From NCBI GenBank assembly GCA_012927625.1, contig JABBOV010000008.1, positions 404,291 to 468,290 on the forward strand: 64,000 bases of DNA, read 5' to 3'. Of the stretch, positions 19,398 to 30,136 are shown in pieces. The DNA comes from Glaciimonas sp. Lineage in GTDB: Bacteria > Pseudomonadota > Gammaproteobacteria > Burkholderiales > Burkholderiaceae_D. The stretch's first letter is position 1; every line of letters begins with the position of its first letter. The notes under the pieces are model-generated. The model searched no databases. It was given only the letters and a program-made list of their open reading frames with translations, and was not told where the DNA came from. A program made the translations under genes and the position numbers.

Positions 19398-21128
19398 ATG
19401 CAAAAGACTCTATTAAGCTTCCTGGTTATAGGATTGGCAGGATGTGCTTCACATGCCACAAAACGTGACACGTATGACCTGATCAATGCGGAAATGAAAC
19501 AGGCGGTGGAAACCAACGCAAAGCCTGCGCAGCAGGATGCGGTTTTTGCGGCGCTGTTGCCGCCGCTGACAATTGAAATGCCAAGAGCCCGGCAGCCGCT
19601 GGAAGAACGATTTAATGTGTCGTTCAACAATGTCCCGGCGACCCAGTTTTTCATGGGAATAGTGTCGGGTACGCGTTACAACATGCTGGTGCATCCTGAG
19701 GTCACCGGCACCATTTCGGCCAAGCTCAATAATGTCACCTTGTTTGAGACGCTGGATGCGATTCACGAAATTTACGGCTATGAGTACAAGGTGGAAGGGA
19801 CGCGTATTTATGTGAAACCACCGGGTTTGCAAACCAGTATCTTCCAGGTCAATTATCTCAATAGCAATCGCACCGGTTCGTCTGATCTGCGCGTGACTTC
19901 AGGTGCGGTAAGCAATGTGGCATCCAATCCCGGGGGTAACCCATCGCCCCCCACGTCCGGGACGAATACGCAAGCTATTGCCAGCAGCAATATCAGCACC
20001 ACTTCCGAAAATCATTTTTGGGGAGAGCTTAAAACATCGCTGGACGCCATCATCGGGAACGCAGGCGGGCGCAGTGTTGTCATAAACCAGCAGTCGGGAG
20101 TAGTGGTAATTCGAGCCATGTCCGATGAACTACGCAATGTGTCGACTTTTCTGAAAGCGACACAACTGTCAGTGGACCGCCAGGTGATTCTGGAAGCCAA
20201 GATAATGGAAGTGGAGTTAAATGACAGCTTTCAATCCGGTATTAACTGGGCTTCGTTTGCATCGTTGAATGCGATTAAAAATAGCCGTTCATCGCTGGGT
20301 TTTGTCTCGCCCGGTTCCACCTTGGCGCCATTGCCGTTGAATGGAAGTAACCCGGCAGCCTTAACTAGCGGGGGCAACAATGCCCTCAACGCGGTCAGCG
20401 GTATCGCATTGGGTGCGGCCAGCGCAGCGGCGGGTTCTCTGTTTGGCTTGGCTTTTCAGACCAGTAATTTCGCTGCGCTGATTTCATTCCTGGAGTCGCA
20501 AGGCACAGTGCATGTCTTATCCAGCCCGCGTATTGCGACCATGAATAATCAAAAAGCGGTATTGAAAGTCGGCACCGACGCATTTTTTGTAACGAAGTTA
20601 ACCACCACACAGGGCACTAGTTCAAACGGCATTGCGCAACCATTACCGATAACGACGGTGGACACACAGTCTTTCTTTTCAGGTGTCGCACTCGATGTAA
20701 CGCCGCAAATCGACGCCAGCGGCAATATCACTTTGCATGTTCATCCGTCTGTCAGCAAGGTCACTACGTCTGACTTATCCATTGATCTGGGCGCCAATAA
20801 TGGTGGCATCATGAAATTGCCATTGGCATCGAGCGCCATTTCCGAAACGGATAGCGTAGTGCGCGGCCAGGACGGGCGCATTATTGCGATCGGCGGCCTG
20901 ATGCGGCAAGAATCCACATCGGATAATTCGCAAGTGCCAGGTGCCGGCGACGTCCCCGTGTTGGGCAACTTATTTCGCAATACCGGCAGGATTTCGAAAA
21001 AACGTGAACTGGTCATCCTGATCAAGCCGACCGTGATTCAAGGCGACGATAGCTGGGCCCAAGACATGCTCGATAGCCAGCGCCGGATTCAAGGTTTGGC
21101 GCCGCGTGATGCACCGGGCACATACTAG
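19398..21128 (+). CDS. mshL: MSHA outer-membrane secretin MshL
   Basis: Lipobox LAGCAS; secretin core VHVLSSPRIATMNNQKAVLKVG...; VVRGQDGRIIAIGGLMRQE; DVPVLGNLFRN. Confidence 0.9.
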   Translation: MQKTLLSFLVIGLAGCASHATKRDTYDLINAEMKQAVETNAKPAQQDAVFAALLPPLTIEMPRARQPLEERFNVSFNNVPATQFFMGIVSGTRYNMLVHPEVTGTISAKLNNVTLFETLDAIHEIYGYEYKVEGTRIYVKPPGLQTSIFQVNYLNSNRTGSSDLRVTSGAVSNVASNPGGNPSPPTSGTNTQAIASSNISTTSENHFWGELKTSLDAIIGNAGGRSVVINQQSGVVVIRAMSDELRNVSTFLKATQLSVDRQVILEAKIMEVELNDSFQSGINWASFASLNAIKNSRSSLGFVSPGSTLAPLPLNGSNPAALTSGGNNALNAVSGIALGAASAAAGSLFGLAFQTSNFAALISFLESQGTVHVLSSPRIATMNNQKAVLKVGTDAFFVTKLTTTQGTSSNGIAQPLPITTVDTQSFFSGVALDVTPQIDASGNITLHVHPSVSKVTTSDLSIDLGANNGGIMKLPLASSAISETDSVVRGQDGRIIAIGGLMRQESTSDNSQVPGAGDVPVLGNLFRNTGRISKKRELVILIKPTVIQGDDSWAQDMLDSQRRIQGLAPRDAPGTY

Positions 21129-21129
21129 G

Positions 21130-22023
21130 ATGTATAAGGCACATTTCCGTTTGCACGAACTGCCCTTTGGGATTACTCCCGACACCAGCTTTTTTTTTGG
21201 ATGCGCCAACTACCAGGCGGCGTTGAACACGCTGCTGATTGCAACAAATAGCGGCGAAGGCTTTATCAAAATTACCGGTGAAGTCGGTACCGGGAAAACG
21301 CTGTTATGCCGCAAGTTCATGGCCTCGCTGGATGCAAGTTTTGTTACCGCCTATATACCGAATCCCTATCTTGAACCGCGCACCTTCATGCTGGCGTTGG
21401 CCGACAAGCTGGAAATTCGCCTGGAAAAAGATATCGATCAATATCAGTTGATGAAATCGATCAATCATCGCCTGCTGGAGTTGACGCGTCTCGGAAAAAA
21501 AGTGGTGCTGTGCCTGGATGAAGCACAGGCTATGCCATTGGAAAGTCTTGAAGCGCTGCGCTTGCTGACTAATCTGGAAACCGAAAAAAGAAAATTATTG
21601 CAAATCGTGTTGTTCGGTCAGCCGGAATTAAACCTCAAATTGCAAAAAAACGCGATTCGGCAGTTGACCCAGCGCATCACGTTTCACTATGATATTGCGC
21701 CCTTGACCAGTGACGATATGGCGTTTTATATTTCTCATCGCCTGCAGATTGCCGGCTTTACCGGCAGCCCTTTGTTTGGCCGTGACGCTCTGCGCAAACT
21801 GTATTCGGCCAGTGGCGGTATCCCGCGACTGGTGAACATCCTGGCACATAAATCCCTGATGGCAGCCTATGGCGAGGGGCAACAACAAGTGCTGGCAGGC
21901 CACGTCAAAAGGGCAGTTCAAGATACGATTTTAATAAAAAAAACCTCCAGGATATGGCGCCTGCTGGCTGCTTCCCTATTGCTTATTGCCGTTATCGGCA
22001 TGGCTTGGGATCATTTCAAATGA
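21130..22023 (+). CDS. mshM: MSHA ExeA-like AAA ATPase MshM
   Basis: FRLHELPFGITPDTSFFF; Walker A GEVGTGKTLLCR; CLDEAQAMPLESLEALRLLTNLET. Confidence 0.88.
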   Translation: MYKAHFRLHELPFGITPDTSFFFGCANYQAALNTLLIATNSGEGFIKITGEVGTGKTLLCRKFMASLDASFVTAYIPNPYLEPRTFMLALADKLEIRLEKDIDQYQLMKSINHRLLELTRLGKKVVLCLDEAQAMPLESLEALRLLTNLETEKRKLLQIVLFGQPELNLKLQKNAIRQLTQRITFHYDIAPLTSDDMAFYISHRLQIAGFTGSPLFGRDALRKLYSASGGIPRLVNILAHKSLMAAYGEGQQQVLAGHVKRAVQDTILIKKTSRIWRLLAASLLLIAVIGMAWDHFK

Positions 22024-23213
22024 GTCTTATCAACCAAATGCTGCAGGATCTTGACAAGCGTCAATCTGCTGCAGCGGTTAACAACGTGGCGCAAGCCGAT
22101 ATCCGGGTAGCGCCCGGGCAACGCACTAGATTACGACTGGTCTGGTGGGCAGCACTACTGTTGACCGTGGCACTTTTGAGCGCTGGCATTGCATGGCTGT
22201 TTTGGCGCCGCGCTGCACCTGCACCTGCACCTGCACCTGCACCTATTGTTGCGGTAGCCAAACCTGCGGTGTCGGTGTCGCCAACGCGACAGAATGCGCT
22301 GCCGCGCGCCAGCAGCACTCCCGATCAGCCGGCACCCCGCGAAAAGGATGCGGTTGTCTCGATAGCAGCCGCACCAGACGTACCCGTCTTTGCCGCAATC
22401 GATTCTTCAGCACAAAAGACGCCCGAAACAACGCTTGCGTTAGTCAAACCTCCAGCCAGAACGACCGCGAGCAAGCCGCTAGCTGCCGCAGTGCAAAAAA
22501 CGGCGCCGGTTTTACATGCAAAAACAGCAGCGCCTACAGTGCCTGCTATGCCAACGCATGTCGCCAAGAATGCCAAAGAGTTTAGAGACGTGCCAGTAGA
22601 CCAGGACAGTGCCGTATTCAAGCAAGCTAAAGAGGTCACACCGCAGCAATCTGCAGAAAACTCTTATCGCAAAGCGCTATCGTTAATCGATGCAGGGCAG
22701 TTGCCAGAAGCAATCGGCATATTAGAGCAAGTCTTACTGAGTAATCCGAAACATGCGGCAGCACGTCAGACTCTGGCGGGCTTGCTGCTGGAGAGTAAAC
22801 GTCAGGATGAGGCGGTGCGCACGTTACAGGAAGGCTTGACTATCGATCCTGCCCAACCGGGATTGGCCATGATATTAGCGCGTCTTCAGATTGAGCGCGG
22901 CCACCTGCGGCCGGCATTGGAAACCTTGCAGCGCACACTCCCGTATGCCGCAGAACAAGCAGATTACCAGGCTTTTCTGGCCGCCTTGCTGCAGCGTGAA
23001 AAACGCCATAAGGAAGCTGCTGAACATTATGCGGTGGCGCTAAGAAAAGTGCCGCAAAACAGCCTCTGGTGGATGGGTTACGGCATCTCGCTGCAAGCAG
23101 ATAATCGTCTGGCAGAAGCGCAGGATGCCTTTACACGCGCCAAAGCATCCAATACGTTATCTCCCGAGCTACAGGCATTTGTCGATCAGAAATTGAGGCA
23201 GATACAACCCTGA
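22020..23213 (+). CDS. mshN: MSHA biogenesis MshN-like TPR protein
   Basis: MSLINQMLQDLDKRQ; TM; Ala/Pro-rich linker; TPR-like repeats (SLIDAGQLPEAIGILEQVLLSNPKHAAARQTLAGLL). Confidence 0.82.
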   Translation: MSLINQMLQDLDKRQSAAAVNNVAQADIRVAPGQRTRLRLVWWAALLLTVALLSAGIAWLFWRRAAPAPAPAPAPIVAVAKPAVSVSPTRQNALPRASSTPDQPAPREKDAVVSIAAAPDVPVFAAIDSSAQKTPETTLALVKPPARTTASKPLAAAVQKTAPVLHAKTAAPTVPAMPTHVAKNAKEFRDVPVDQDSAVFKQAKEVTPQQSAENSYRKALSLIDAGQLPEAIGILEQVLLSNPKHAAARQTLAGLLLESKRQDEAVRTLQEGLTIDPAQPGLAMILARLQIERGHLRPALETLQRTLPYAAEQADYQAFLAALLQREKRHKEAAEHYAVALRKVPQNSLWWMGYGISLQADNRLAEAQDAFTRAKASNTLSPELQAFVDQKLRQIQP

Positions 23214-23289
23214 TACTGTTACGCACAGCCATGAAAAAAGTGGCCTCTGGTGTGTAGGAACAGCTATCCAGGCCGAAGCCACAGAGCCG

Positions 23290-23372
23290 AGCATATTTTA
23301 CATATTTATTGGAGTATATTTTATAGTGCCAATAAAAATATGCGGAAAATTCCATTAAAATAGTGATACACC
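23290..23372 (+). repeat. AT-rich dispersed element, copy 4
   Basis: tatttattggagtatattttatagtgccaataaaaatatgcggaaaattcc. Confidence 0.5.
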
Positions 23373-23473
23373 CTATTTTTATGAATTGCATCGACTTTTG
23401 AAACCTGTTCGTACTTTTCATGTCTTTCGTGGACAATGCATAGCATGCAGTTAAACAAGCGAAAGAAGTTCCG

Positions 23474-24460
23474 ATGAAAGCATTGCGTACTCTGTTCATG
23501 CTCGGTTTTGTCGGTCTTGCCGCTGCGCTGGCGGCTTGTACCGAGCCGCCGTCCGGCAGCTTTCCCGGCTATGCGGAAGCCGATTATGTGCGCGTTTCCA
23601 CACCTATCGCCGGTACTCTGCTGACCCTGCATTTCAAAAAAGGCGACCAAGCCAAGCGCGGCGCACCCGCCTTTGTGCTGGAGCAGATAAGCGAAACCGC
23701 AGCGCGTGCAGAAGCCGCATTTCGCGTCCAGAGCGCAGCAGCATCGCTGGCGAATCTAAAAAAGGGCAAGCGCCCGGATGAAATCGCCACCGCGCAAGCG
23801 CAACTGGCGCAAGCGCAAGCAGCGCAGCGCTTGAGTGCGGCCGATCTGGTACGGCAAACCCAGCTGATCGATGCCCATTTCATTTCGGCGGCACGGCTGG
23901 ATGAAGCACGCGCTGCCGTCATGCGCGATCAGGCCCGCGTGCGAGAGCTGCAGGCACAACTACGGGTGCAGCAACTCGGCGCCAGAAGCGATGAGATTAC
24001 GGTGGCCGAGCAAGCGCTCAATGCAGCGCAAGCGCAATTGGCGCAAGTCGCCTGGCGGGTCGCGCAAAAAAGCCCGGTCATTCCAGTCGATAGTGCGGTG
24101 GCGGAGGTGCTGTACCAAGAGGGCGAGTGGGTGCCGGCCGGCGGCTCGGTGCTGAGTTTGCTACCGCCGCAAAACATCAAAGCGCGCTTTTTCGTGCCGG
24201 AAACGCTGCTGGGAAAACTGCATCTGGGCCAAACCGTAGAGTTGCGCTGCGACGGTTGCAGCGCAGCGATTGCAGCCACCGTCAGCTTCATTGCGCACGA
24301 CGCCGAATATACCGCGCCGCTGATTTACAGCAAGGAAAACCGGGCGTCGCTAGTGTTCATGGTGGAAGCACGTCCCGACCTCAAGAACGCCTATCTGCTG
24401 CATCCGGGCCAGCCGCTGGAAGTCAGGCTTGTCGGCGCTGCCAGCCAAAGCCAGCAATGA
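23474..24460 (+). CDS. HlyD-family periplasmic adaptor of ABC exporter (YbhG-like)
   Basis: VSTPIAGTLLTLHFKKGDQAKRGAPAFVLEQ; coiled coil; VLYQEGEWVPAGGSVLSLLPP. Confidence 0.85.
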   Translation: MKALRTLFMLGFVGLAAALAACTEPPSGSFPGYAEADYVRVSTPIAGTLLTLHFKKGDQAKRGAPAFVLEQISETAARAEAAFRVQSAAASLANLKKGKRPDEIATAQAQLAQAQAAQRLSAADLVRQTQLIDAHFISAARLDEARAAVMRDQARVRELQAQLRVQQLGARSDEITVAEQALNAAQAQLAQVAWRVAQKSPVIPVDSAVAEVLYQEGEWVPAGGSVLSLLPPQNIKARFFVPETLLGKLHLGQTVELRCDGCSAAIAATVSFIAHDAEYTAPLIYSKENRASLVFMVEARPDLKNAYLLHPGQPLEVRLVGAASQSQQ

Positions 24461-25455
24461 CGCAAGCAATACCACCAGCGATAACACCGGACACGCCGAT
24501 CATTGATGTGCGCGGTCTGACCAAACGTTTTGGCGAGCGCATCGTGGTCGATCACTTCGACATGCGGGTGCCGAAAGGCCGCATTTACGGCTTCCTCGGG
24601 CCGAACGGCAGCGGTAAAACCACCACCCTGCGCATGCTGTGCGGCTTGCTCAATGCCGATGAAGGCGAAGGGCAATGCCTGGGCTACGACATCCGACGGG
24701 AATCGAATCTGATCAAGCGTCAGGTCGGCTACATGACGCAAAAATTCGGTTTATACGAAGATTTGAGCATCGTCGAAAATCTCGATTTCATCGCCCGTAT
24801 CTTCGAAGTCGCCGACCGCAAGAAGACCGTCGAAGCGACGCTGCTGCGACTGGGTTTGACCAGCCGACGCAGCCAGCTGGCGGGAACTTTGTCCGGCGGC
24901 TGGAAGCAGCGCCTGGCATTGGCCGCCTGCCTGCTGCATGCGCCGCAACTGTTGTTGCTCGATGAACCGACCGCCGGCGTCGACCCCAAGGCCCGGCGCG
25001 ACTTTTGGGATCAAATCCACGATCTGGCAGCGGCCGGTCTGACCGTGCTGGTCACCACCCATTACATGGATGAGGCCGAGCGCTGCCACGAATTGGCTTA
25101 CATTTCCGAAGGCCGCTTGCTGGCACGCGGCACGGTGGCCGAACTGATTGCCGGCGCCGGGCTGGTGACGTGCGCGATTGCCGCCGATGATCCGGTCCGA
25201 TTGGGTGCATTGGCGCGCACGCTGCGCACATTGCCGGCGCTGCGCAGCGTCGCGTCTTTTGGTGCCACGCTGCATGTCAGTGCATCGTCGCAGGCGGTGC
25301 TGGACGCGGCGCTGGCGCCTGTTGCGGGCCAGGGCTTCCAGGTCACCGCGATTGAATCCAGCCTGGAGGACGTTTTCATCGTATTGATGCAAGACAGCCA
25401 AGATGGTCAAAGTGGTAAAAATGAGCAAGATGCTGAGGTCGGGAGCGGCACATGA
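24457..25455 (+). CDS. ABC exporter ATP-binding protein
   Basis: Walker A GPNGSGKTTTLR; LSGGWKQRLALA; LLLDEPTAGVDPKARR; start overlaps upstream stop (ATGA). Confidence 0.87.
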   Translation: MTQAIPPAITPDTPIIDVRGLTKRFGERIVVDHFDMRVPKGRIYGFLGPNGSGKTTTLRMLCGLLNADEGEGQCLGYDIRRESNLIKRQVGYMTQKFGLYEDLSIVENLDFIARIFEVADRKKTVEATLLRLGLTSRRSQLAGTLSGGWKQRLALAACLLHAPQLLLLDEPTAGVDPKARRDFWDQIHDLAAAGLTVLVTTHYMDEAERCHELAYISEGRLLARGTVAELIAGAGLVTCAIAADDPVRLGALARTLRTLPALRSVASFGATLHVSASSQAVLDAALAPVAGQGFQVTAIESSLEDVFIVLMQDSQDGQSGKNEQDAEVGSGT

Positions 25456-26576
25456 GCTGGTCGCGCTTTCTGGCCATCCTGCTGAAAGAATTCCGGCAAA
25501 TTCGGCGCGATCGGCTAACCTTTGCCATGATGGTCGGCGTGCCGATCCTGCAACTGATACTGTTCGGATTTGCGATCAATACCGATCCCAAGCACTTGCC
25601 GCTGGCGCTGGTTTGCGCCGACGAAAGCACGTTTTCACGCAGCTTTATTGCGGCCCTGGAAAATTCCGCCTATTTCCGCATCACGCAGCGCCCAAGCAGC
25701 GAGGCGCAGGCCAACCAGCTGCTGGCTGAAGGCCGGGTGCAGTTCGTGCTGGTGATCCCCGCGAACTTTTCGCGCCGTTTGATCCGTGGTGAAAAACCGG
25801 CGGTGCTGCTGGCTGCGGACGCCACCGATCCGGCAGCGTCCGGCAATGCGCTGGCTGCCGTCAATGCCATCAGCCGGCAAGCATTGCAGCGCGATTTGAC
25901 CGGCCCGCTGGCTAGCCTGCAGCCAACCGACGCGCCATTTGAGGTGCGGGTGCAGCGTCGCTACAACCCGGAAGGACTGTCGCGTTACAACATCGTGCCC
26001 GGCCTGATCGGCGTGATCCTGACTATGACGATGGTGATGATGACTGCGTTGGCGATGACCCGCGAACGCGAACGCGGCACCATGGAAAACCTGCTCGCCA
26101 CGCCGGTGCGGCCGTTCGAAGTAATGGCCGGAAAAATCGTGCCCTACATCCTGATCGGCTACGTCCAGGTCACGGTAATTTTGGTTGCCGCGCATTTGCT
26201 ATTCGATGTGCCGATGGTCGGCAGCTTGGGTTTGCTGCTGTTTGCGCTGGTGTTGTTCATGGCCGCGAACCTGGCGGTTGGTTTCACTTTTTCTACCATC
26301 GCCAAAAACCAGTTGCAGGCGATGCAACTGACCTTCTTTTTTTTCTTGCCGTCAATATTGTTGTCGGGTTTCATGTTCCCGTTTCGCGGCATGCCGATAT
26401 GGGCGCAATGGATTGGCCAAGTACTGCCGCTGACGCATTTCCTGCGCATCGTGCGCGGGATTCTGCTCAAGGGCAATACGCTGGCAGAAATCACTCCCAG
26501 CCTGTGGCCGATTGCCGCATTCATGCTGGTGGCCGGCGCAATTGCGCTGCAGCGATATCAAAAGACACTCGACTGA
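25452..26576 (+). CDS. ABC-2 type exporter permease (YbhR/YbhS-like)
   Basis: KEFRQIRRDRLTFAMMVGVPILQLILFGFAIN; TRERERGTMENLLATPVRPFEVMAGKIVPY. Confidence 0.87.
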   Translation: MSWSRFLAILLKEFRQIRRDRLTFAMMVGVPILQLILFGFAINTDPKHLPLALVCADESTFSRSFIAALENSAYFRITQRPSSEAQANQLLAEGRVQFVLVIPANFSRRLIRGEKPAVLLAADATDPAASGNALAAVNAISRQALQRDLTGPLASLQPTDAPFEVRVQRRYNPEGLSRYNIVPGLIGVILTMTMVMMTALAMTRERERGTMENLLATPVRPFEVMAGKIVPYILIGYVQVTVILVAAHLLFDVPMVGSLGLLLFALVLFMAANLAVGFTFSTIAKNQLQAMQLTFFFFLPSILLSGFMFPFRGMPIWAQWIGQVLPLTHFLRIVRGILLKGNTLAEITPSLWPIAAFMLVAGAIALQRYQKTLD

Positions 26577-26902
26577 GCGCTAAAGCCAAACAGTAAAATA
26601 AAATCGTATGACGGTAGTCGAAAGCATCTGACACGATCAAATCTTTGCATGGGGCAATCATGGCAAATGCGCATTTATTGAAATAGGAGTGAGTCGGATC
26701 AATGGCTGGGCCCGCGTGTAAGGGCTGGAAAGATGCTTGCACGAGGTTGCACGTTTGGACGCAAATAGTGGGCAAGCTCCGAATCGCGCCAGCGCCGTGG
26801 GTAAATCACTCTTGGCACCTCACTCTTTCGACCGCGCCGCTCCTATACCTACCCGCACGTTGCAGATCGATTTCGATTTTATCAAACATCAACTGTACGT
26901 AA

Positions 26903-26980
26903 AATCATTAAAACATGGGAGTATCATAAAAAATATGGCTTTCTACGCATATTTAAATTGCTGAAATATAAAATACCTAA
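26903..26980 (+). repeat. AT-rich dispersed element, copy 5
   Basis: attaaaacatgggagtatcataaaaaatatggctttctacgcatatttaaattgctgaaatataaaatacc. Confidence 0.6.
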
Positions 26981-27046
26981 ATCCAGTATATTATCAGTGC
27001 CGGAATCCGGCCGGCACCCGCCTATGGACTGTGCGAAGATACCGGC

Positions 27047-28000
27047 ATGACACTGACAGAACTCAAATACATCGTTGCCGTTGCGCGCGAAAAACATTTC
27101 GGCCATGCCGCAGAAGCCTGCTTCGTAGCGCAGCCGACCCTTTCGGTGGCCATCAAAAAGCTCGAAGATGAGTTGGGGGTGGTGATTTTCGAGCGCGGCG
27201 GGGCTGAAATTTCTATCACGCCGCTGGGTGCAAAAATCGTTGCGCAGGCCGAACTGGTACTGGAACAGACCGCCGCCCTCAAGGAAATAGCCAAGCAAAA
27301 CAAGGATCCGCTGGCAGGTTCCTTGCGCCTGGGCGTGATTTACACCATCGCACCGTACCTACTGCCACCGCTGGTCGGCGCCATGATCGAGCAGGTGCCG
27401 CAAATGCCGCTGGTGCTACAGGAAAACTTCACGGTGCGGCTACTCGAATCGCTGCGCCAAGGCGAACTGGACGCCGCCATAATAGCGCTGCCGATTCCAG
27501 ATCACGGCTTAATGGTGCAGCCGCTGTACGACGAACCATTTGTGGTGGCGCTGCCGAAACACCATCGATGGGCCAATCGCAATAGCATCAGGGCCGAAGA
27601 ACTGAAGTCGGAAACCATGCTGCTGCTGGGCAACGGCCATTGCTTCCGCGATCAGGTGCTGGAAGTCTGCCCGGAGATGTCGCGCTACTCCGGCCCCAGC
27701 TCAGGTGATGGCATTTCCCACACCTTCGAAGGTTCGTCGCTGGAAACCATTCGCCACATGGTGGCTTCAGGGATCGGCATTACCGTGCTGCCAAAGGCCT
27801 CGGTGCCGGACATGGATTCCAGGAGCGGCATGCTGCGCTACCTTCCGTTCGAACAACCGGCGCCATCGCGTCGCGTGGCCATTGCCTGGCGCAAAAGCTT
27901 CACACGCAGCCCCGCTATCGAAACGGTACGGCAAGCGGTTTTGCGCTGTACTCTACCTGGGGTAACGATGCTGCCGGAAGCGGTACCGAAAGAGGTTTAA
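27047..28000 (+). CDS. oxyR: Hydrogen-peroxide-responsive LysR regulator OxyR
   Basis: MTLTELKYIVAVAREKHFGHAAEACFVAQPTLSVAIKKLE; redox motif GHCFRDQVLEVC. Confidence 0.92.
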   Translation: MTLTELKYIVAVAREKHFGHAAEACFVAQPTLSVAIKKLEDELGVVIFERGGAEISITPLGAKIVAQAELVLEQTAALKEIAKQNKDPLAGSLRLGVIYTIAPYLLPPLVGAMIEQVPQMPLVLQENFTVRLLESLRQGELDAAIIALPIPDHGLMVQPLYDEPFVVALPKHHRWANRNSIRAEELKSETMLLLGNGHCFRDQVLEVCPEMSRYSGPSSGDGISHTFEGSSLETIRHMVASGIGITVLPKASVPDMDSRSGMLRYLPFEQPAPSRRVAIAWRKSFTRSPAIETVRQAVLRCTLPGVTMLPEAVPKEV

Positions 28001-28038
28001 GCAGCGTTTGCCGACGATTGCATAGGCATTTGTGCAGA

Positions 28039-29127
28039 TCACGCCAGCCGCAAGGTGGTCTGCGGATCAAACCAGTGCAGCGCGCTGACATCGAAGCCAG
28101 CCGTAACCCGTTCGCCGGCAGTTACCGCAGTACCGGCCGGTGCGCGCACCACCAGTGGCTGGCTGCCGAAGCGTCCATACACCAACAGATCGGCGCCCAG
28201 CACTTCAACCATTTCCACTTCGACCGATAATCCCGCCCGACCGAGTTGCAGATGTTCCGGCCGGATGCCGAGCACACACTCGCGGCCGGCCGGTTGCGGC
28301 GCAGCGCCGTTCAACTGCAGTAGCGCGCCCGCCTCTGCATCGAAACTACCGCCATCCATGCTGACCTGGCCGCGCAACAAGTTCATCGGCGGCGAGCCGA
28401 TGAAACCGGCCACAAACATCGACGCCGGCCGACCATACACTTCGGCCGGGGTGCCGATCTGTTCGGCGCGGCCCGCATTCATCACGATCAAGCGTTGGCC
28501 AAGCGTCATTGCTTCGACCTGGTCGTGCGTGACATACAGGCTGGTGGTGCCGAGAGTGCGGTGCAGCCGTTGCAACTCAAGCCGCATTTGTACGCGCAGC
28601 TTGGCATCCAAATTAGAGAGTGGTTCGTCGAACAGAAACACCGCCGGCTCACGCACGATGGCGCGGCCCATTGCCACCCGCTGGCGCTGTCCACCGGAAA
28701 GTTGGCGCGGGGTGCGCTGCAACAGAGTGCTGAGTTCCAGAGTGGCAGCGGCTTTTTGCACCCGGGCGTCGATCTCATCTTTCGATAAATGCCGGATCCG
28801 CAAGCCGTACGCCATGTTGTCGTACACGCTCATATGCGGATACAGCGCATAGTTCTGAAACACCATCGCGATGTCGCGTTCTTTCGGCTCCAGTTGGTTG
28901 ACGACGCGCGCGCCAATCACAATCTCGCCGCTGGTGACCTCTTCCAGCCCTGCCACCATCCGCAACAGCGTCGATTTGCCACATCCTGACGGCCCCACCA
29001 TTACGACGAATTCGCCGTCGGCAATATCAACCGAGATGTCATGGATCACCTCGACCGCTGCAGGGCCGTAGCCGTAGGTTTTTTGAAGCCTGTTTAAATG
29101 AACTTTTGCCATTTGATTATTTTTCAC
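28039..29127 (-). CDS. ugpC: sn-glycerol-3-phosphate ABC transporter ATPase
   Basis: [55 protein letters not shown]; follows ugpBAE. Confidence 0.9.
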   Translation of the reverse strand: MKNNQMAKVHLNRLQKTYGYGPAAVEVIHDISVDIADGEFVVMVGPSGCGKSTLLRMVAGLEEVTSGEIVIGARVVNQLEPKERDIAMVFQNYALYPHMSVYDNMAYGLRIRHLSKDEIDARVQKAAATLELSTLLQRTPRQLSGGQRQRVAMGRAIVREPAVFLFDEPLSNLDAKLRVQMRLELQRLHRTLGTTSLYVTHDQVEAMTLGQRLIVMNAGRAEQIGTPAEVYGRPASMFVAGFIGSPPMNLLRGQVSMDGGSFDAEAGALLQLNGAAPQPAGRECVLGIRPEHLQLGRAGLSVEVEMVEVLGADLLVYGRFGSQPLVVRAPAGTAVTAGERVTAGFDVSALHWFDPQTTLRLA

Positions 29128-29216
29128 ATGGGGAGTTAGTCATGGGCGATCGACTTGATACTTCCCAGATCTATCCATAAGAGGAATACAAGGTGCGCCT
29201 GCATGGGCCAGTCGAA

Positions 29217-30068
29217 TTACTTCTCGACATCGACCAATCCCTTGACAAACCATTTCTGCATCAGCACCACGATCAACCCCGGCGGCAGCATGGCCAGCAC
29301 CAGGGTCGCCATCACCAGGTTCCATTCAACTGCAGCATCACCGCCGGCGATCATCGACTTGATGCCAATCCCGATCGGGTACATGCTTTGATCGGTCGCG
29401 GCCAGCAGCGGCCATAGATACTGGTTCCAGCCGTAGATGAACATGATGACGAACAGCGCCAGGATGTTGGTGCGCGACAGTGGCCATAAAATATCCATGA
29501 AGAAGCGCAGCGGCCCGGCACCGTCGATGCGCGCCGCTTCCGCCAGATCATCCGGTACGGTCAGAAAAAACTGTCTGAACAGAAACGTGGCGGTGGCCGA
29601 TGCGATCAATGGGATCGTCAGGCCGGCATAGGTATTAATCATGTGCAGGTCAGACACTACCTGATAGGTCGGCGTGATGCGCACTTCGACCGGCAACATC
29701 AGCGTCACGAAAATCATCCAGAAAAACAGCGACCGTCCGCGAAACCTGAAATACACGAAAGCAAACGCCGACAGCATCGAAATCGAGATCTTGCCAACGG
29801 CAATCACCAGTGCCGACACCAGGCTGACCCACAGCATGCGGCTGACCGGCGGCATCGAAATGTTGCCGGACGCGCCTTTGCCCAGCACCGCCGAATAATT
29901 TTCCAGAAAATGGCTGCCGGGGATCAGCGACATCGGCGCCGCCGCAGCCTGCTCTGCCGTTTGTGTACTGGCCACCAGCGCGATGTACAGCGGAAAAGCC
30001 ACCAGCAGCACGCCGACGATCAGTACCAGGTGACTAAACAGATCGAGGAGCGGACGCCGTTCAATCAT
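29217..30068 (-). CDS. ugpE: sn-glycerol-3-phosphate ABC transporter permease
   Basis: [68 protein letters not shown]. Confidence 0.9.
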   Translation of the reverse strand: MIERRPLLDLFSHLVLIVGVLLVAFPLYIALVASTQTAEQAAAAPMSLIPGSHFLENYSAVLGKGASGNISMPPVSRMLWVSLVSALVIAVGKISISMLSAFAFVYFRFRGRSLFFWMIFVTLMLPVEVRITPTYQVVSDLHMINTYAGLTIPLIASATATFLFRQFFLTVPDDLAEAARIDGAGPLRFFMDILWPLSRTNILALFVIMFIYGWNQYLWPLLAATDQSMYPIGIGIKSMIAGGDAAVEWNLVMATLVLAMLPPGLIVVLMQKWFVKGLVDVEK

Positions 30069-30136
30069 GATTTTGCGCAGTCATTCATTACCTTCAAGGG
30101 AACGACCGGGGTCGGCCGAACTGAAAAAACGCAAGC

